Shown one piece after another: positions 58,577-61,683 of a DNA stretch of 61,683 nt; position 1 is the stretch's first letter, and each line of letters begins with the position of its first letter. A program made the translations under genes and the position numbers. The stretch comes from Bacteroidota bacterium (GTDB lineage Bacteria > Bacteroidota > Bacteroidia > Chitinophagales > Saprospiraceae): contig SBHD01000013.1 in NCBI GenBank assembly GCA_006226345.1, forward strand, positions 1 through 61,683. Direction: 5' to 3'. The notes beneath the pieces were generated by a model. The model had not been told where the DNA came from. It was given only the letters and a program-made list of their open reading frames with translations, and ran no database searches.

Positions 58577-60862
58577 ATGCTTGTACGAAGTTTATTTCCC
58601 CTTTTCAGCCTTTTTCTAGCGACATCCCTTTTCGCGCAGGACCAGATGTTTCAACAACTGACCTATCCGGTTAACCAGAATGGCAAAACACTGCAGTACC
58701 CATTTGCCGGCGGCCTTAATGCCCCGCAGTTTTCGGAAGCCGACCTGAATAACGACCAGATACCCGACTTGGTCGTCTTCGACCGCGCCGGAGATGTATT
58801 TCTGACCTTTTTGAACGAGGGCACCCCCAACACATCCAGCTACCGGTACGCACCTGAATTTGCCTGTAACTTCCCGCCATTACAGGACTATGTACTGCTG
58901 CGCGACTACAATCAGGACGGCGCCGCAGATATTTTCTGTGCCTCCCTGGGCCTGGGCACACAGGAAATGCAGGTTTTTAAGGGGTATTATGAAAATAATA
59001 TGCTAAAGTTCTCGCCGTTCCTGTTCACCTACCCGGGCTGTGCCAGTTGCGTGCCGGAATATATCTACTACCCTTCTGTGCTTCCCGGATTTTGGAATAA
59101 CCTGTTTATCGCCGATACCGACATACCTGCGGTGGACGACGTAGATGGCGACGGTGACCTGGATATAATAACGTTTGACGGCGCTGCCGGCGGTCATGTC
59201 TGGCTGGTCCAGAATATGTCGGTGGAAAAAGGCTTCGGACTGGACAGCCTGCATTTTGAAGTAACCGACCGCTGCTGGGGCCTTTTTTATGAAAGCGGGT
59301 TGCTGGCCTGCGAATGTGACCTGAGCCCGGGACAGGACTCCTGTGTAAACGGGTTTTCCGGCCCGCCGGTAGTGGACGACCGCGACGACACCCGACACCC
59401 TGGCTCCACCGTTATGACATACGACCAGGAGGGCGATGGCGATATGGAATTAGTACTCGGCGATATTTCCTTCAGCTGCCTGAACCAGCTGGTCAATGGC
59501 GGCACCAAGGACTTTGCCTGGATGACCGAGCAGGACAATCAGTTTCCCCGGTATGACACGCCGGTGGACATTGTCATTTTCCCGGCGGCCTTTTATCTCG
59601 ACCTGAATAACGACGGTAAAAAAGACATGGTGGCTGCTCCGAACAACAAATTTGTCAATGAAGACCGCAACGGTGTCTGGTATTATCCCAATACTGCCAC
59701 CACGGCACAGGACCATGTATTTGAATTGGAGACCAAGCGCTTCCTGGTCGGGGACATGGTTGATGCCGGCACCGCCACCCATCCGGTATTGGTGGATGTG
59801 AATGCCGACGGGCTGCTGGATATCGTAATTGGCAACTATGGTTATTTTACTCCGGGCATAGCCCAAAATGCGAGTTTGTACCTGTATCGAAACACCGGGA
59901 CTGCGATGGCTCCGGAGTTCACCCTGATCGACTCGGACTGGCAGGGTCTATCTGAATTTGCGCCCAACGACTACGACTTCTGCCCCACCTTTGGCGATCT
60001 GGACAACGACCAAGACCTGGATATGCTGGTGGGAAGTAATGGCGGAGCACTCTACTATTACCGCAACACTGCCGGCGCAGGCAACCCCATGCAATTTGAG
60101 CGGGACTTCAATATTATGTGGGTCACTATGGATATCGGCTCGTATTCCACCCCGGCTATCGTCGACCTGGACAGTGACGGGCTTAAGGATATCGTTGTTG
60201 GGGAGCGCACCGGCGAACTGAATTTCTTTAAAAACATCGGAGCGCCCGACAACCCCATTTTCAACTCTTCCCCTACCCTCACCAAACTGGGCGCCGTCGA
60301 TACACGGGTACAGTTTTCGGATATCGGATTCAGTACACCCGTATTCCTGGAGGAACAGAATGGTGCAATTTTCCTGGTCACCGGCACGCAGGAAGGACAC
60401 CTGGAGGCCTATACGAATATTGTTGCCTCCCAGGACCCCTATGCCGTGGTATCGGAAAAATGGGGGAATGTGGATGTCGGCAATCGCAGCGCACCGACGT
60501 TTGGCGACTTGGATAAGGATGGTAAACTGGAAATGGTGGTGGGCAACCTTCGGGGTGGTCTGATGGTTTTCCGCACTGAAATGGCCGACTGTACGACATC
60601 TACCAGTACTGCAGTCAAACCAACCGCACCGGAGCCACGCCTGTATCCGAATCCGGCTTCCAGTTGGGTACGGGTGGAGTGGCCGGCCCGGTATTCCGTT
60701 AATTGGCGGATCAGCAATGCCCTGGGGCAACTGGTCACCGCGGGAACTGCTCCGAACGGAAGTTTTACCATTCCGGTTAACGGCTGGCAGAGTGGTCTGT
60801 ACTTTTTGGAGTTGCGTAGTGCGGATCAGGTGGCTGGCAAGACGATCATCATTGCCGATTAA
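58577..60862 (+). CDS. FG-GAP/VCBS-repeat secreted protein with T9SS sorting domain
   Basis: Repeats DLNNDQIPDLVVFDRAGD, DVDGDGDLDIITFDG, DLDNDQDLDMLVGSNGG, DLDSDGLKDIVVGERTG, DLDKDGKLEMVVGNLRGG; C-terminus LYPNPASSWVRVEW...GLYFLELRSADQVAGKTIIIAD. Confidence 0.93.
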   Translation: MLVRSLFPLFSLFLATSLFAQDQMFQQLTYPVNQNGKTLQYPFAGGLNAPQFSEADLNNDQIPDLVVFDRAGDVFLTFLNEGTPNTSSYRYAPEFACNFPPLQDYVLLRDYNQDGAADIFCASLGLGTQEMQVFKGYYENNMLKFSPFLFTYPGCASCVPEYIYYPSVLPGFWNNLFIADTDIPAVDDVDGDGDLDIITFDGAAGGHVWLVQNMSVEKGFGLDSLHFEVTDRCWGLFYESGLLACECDLSPGQDSCVNGFSGPPVVDDRDDTRHPGSTVMTYDQEGDGDMELVLGDISFSCLNQLVNGGTKDFAWMTEQDNQFPRYDTPVDIVIFPAAFYLDLNNDGKKDMVAAPNNKFVNEDRNGVWYYPNTATTAQDHVFELETKRFLVGDMVDAGTATHPVLVDVNADGLLDIVIGNYGYFTPGIAQNASLYLYRNTGTAMAPEFTLIDSDWQGLSEFAPNDYDFCPTFGDLDNDQDLDMLVGSNGGALYYYRNTAGAGNPMQFERDFNIMWVTMDIGSYSTPAIVDLDSDGLKDIVVGERTGELNFFKNIGAPDNPIFNSSPTLTKLGAVDTRVQFSDIGFSTPVFLEEQNGAIFLVTGTQEGHLEAYTNIVASQDPYAVVSEKWGNVDVGNRSAPTFGDLDKDGKLEMVVGNLRGGLMVFRTEMADCTTSTSTAVKPTAPEPRLYPNPASSWVRVEWPARYSVNWRISNALGQLVTAGTAPNGSFTIPVNGWQSGLYFLELRSADQVAGKTIIIAD

Positions 60863-60871
60863 CTGTATTAA

Positions 60872-61561
60872 TTACAGGTCAAAGCTGAAGCCTTTGGCCA
60901 CGAAAGCTTCATACGTATCCCGGTCAAACTGATACAGTTTGGCCGGCCGGTGCGCCACACCCTCCTGGAGTTCATTGAGGTCCAGGAGCAGGTTCATTGA
61001 CAGGATCTTTTTCCGGAAATTCCGCTTGTCCAACTTATCATCCAGAATGGCTTCGTAGAGCTGCTGAAGTTCGGTGAGGGTAAACTTGGGAGGCAGGAGT
61101 TCAAAACCGACAGGTGCTCTGCGCACCTTACGCTTGAGACTTTTAAGGCAGGTATCCAGGATCTCATTGTGGTCAAATGCCAGTTCACCGACTTCCGACA
61201 CCGCATGCCAGCTCGCCGATTGTGCAAATGATGCGGGCGTCACCAAAAAATCACTGATCTTGATCAGCGAATAGTACGCGATCGTGATCACCCTTCCGAG
61301 CGGATGGCGGTTGACCGCACCAAATGCTTTGACCTGTTCCAGGTAAACATCGCGCAGGCCGGTCAGCTGTTCCAGGACGCGTTCGGCGGCAGTGTCCAGG
61401 TTTTCATTCGGGTATACCAGGTCGCCGGGCAATGCCCATTTACCCTTGAATGGCGCAGCGCCACGCTGGATAAGCAAAACCTTCAGGTCGCTCCCGTCAA
61501 AACCGAAGATAACATTGTCTACCGAAAACGCAGACTTGAAGAAGCTCTCGATCTCGCTCAT
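60872..61561 (-). CDS. NUDIX-domain transcriptional regulator (NrtR-like)
   Basis: NUDIX-like N-terminus (VDNVIFGFDGSDLKVLLIQRGAAPFKGKWALPGDLVYPNENLDTAAERVLEQLTGL) plus C-terminal winged-helix-like FTLTELQQLYEAILDDKLDKRNFRKKILSMNLL. Confidence 0.85.
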   Translation of the reverse strand: MSEIESFFKSAFSVDNVIFGFDGSDLKVLLIQRGAAPFKGKWALPGDLVYPNENLDTAAERVLEQLTGLRDVYLEQVKAFGAVNRHPLGRVITIAYYSLIKISDFLVTPASFAQSASWHAVSEVGELAFDHNEILDTCLKSLKRKVRRAPVGFELLPPKFTLTELQQLYEAILDDKLDKRNFRKKILSMNLLLDLNELQEGVAHRPAKLYQFDRDTYEAFVAKGFSFDL

Positions 61562-61683
61562 ACGTATGTATCCGTTGATCCCGGTCAAAATTACGGACTT
61601 ATTGTTAAAACAACACCAATTTATCCGGGTAATCCCCGAGGGCTACTTTACATATTGGCCTTTTTTTTGCACTATTGTTTTTC

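Overview
Bacteroidota-type chromosomal segment. Composition, type IX secretion (T9SS) genes and TAnnTTTG promoters suggest a Saprospiria-like organism (inference). Most of it is housekeeping DNA: a str cluster (rpsL-rpsG-fusA plus a second EF-G), rimP-nusA-infB, fabH, xseA, rfbA, tRNA-Thr/tRNA-Pro, a response regulator, an acyl-CoA dehydrogenase, a MocR regulator, and porQ with several large T9SS cargo proteins. The provided ORF track misses the first gene, a >1500-aa HYR protein on the minus strand that runs off the left edge. No CRISPR array, transposase, prophage or classical defence island was recognised. Best candidates for follow-up: (1) a GNAT-aminotransferase (BCAT) fusion, divergent from a MocR regulator, with a palindrome in the shared promoter and flanked by two related hairpin repeats; (2) a tandem EF-G paralog with diverged domain-IV motifs, separated from fusA by a terminator; (3) two tandem ~515-aa paralogs of unknown function; (4) a ~260-bp inverted array of octanucleotide repeats with a G-quadruplex motif at the 3' end of an Omp28-like gene; (5) a secreted HYR protein with a dockerin-like pair followed by a cohesin-like segment. 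All family calls are from reading the translations by eye; no database search was run.
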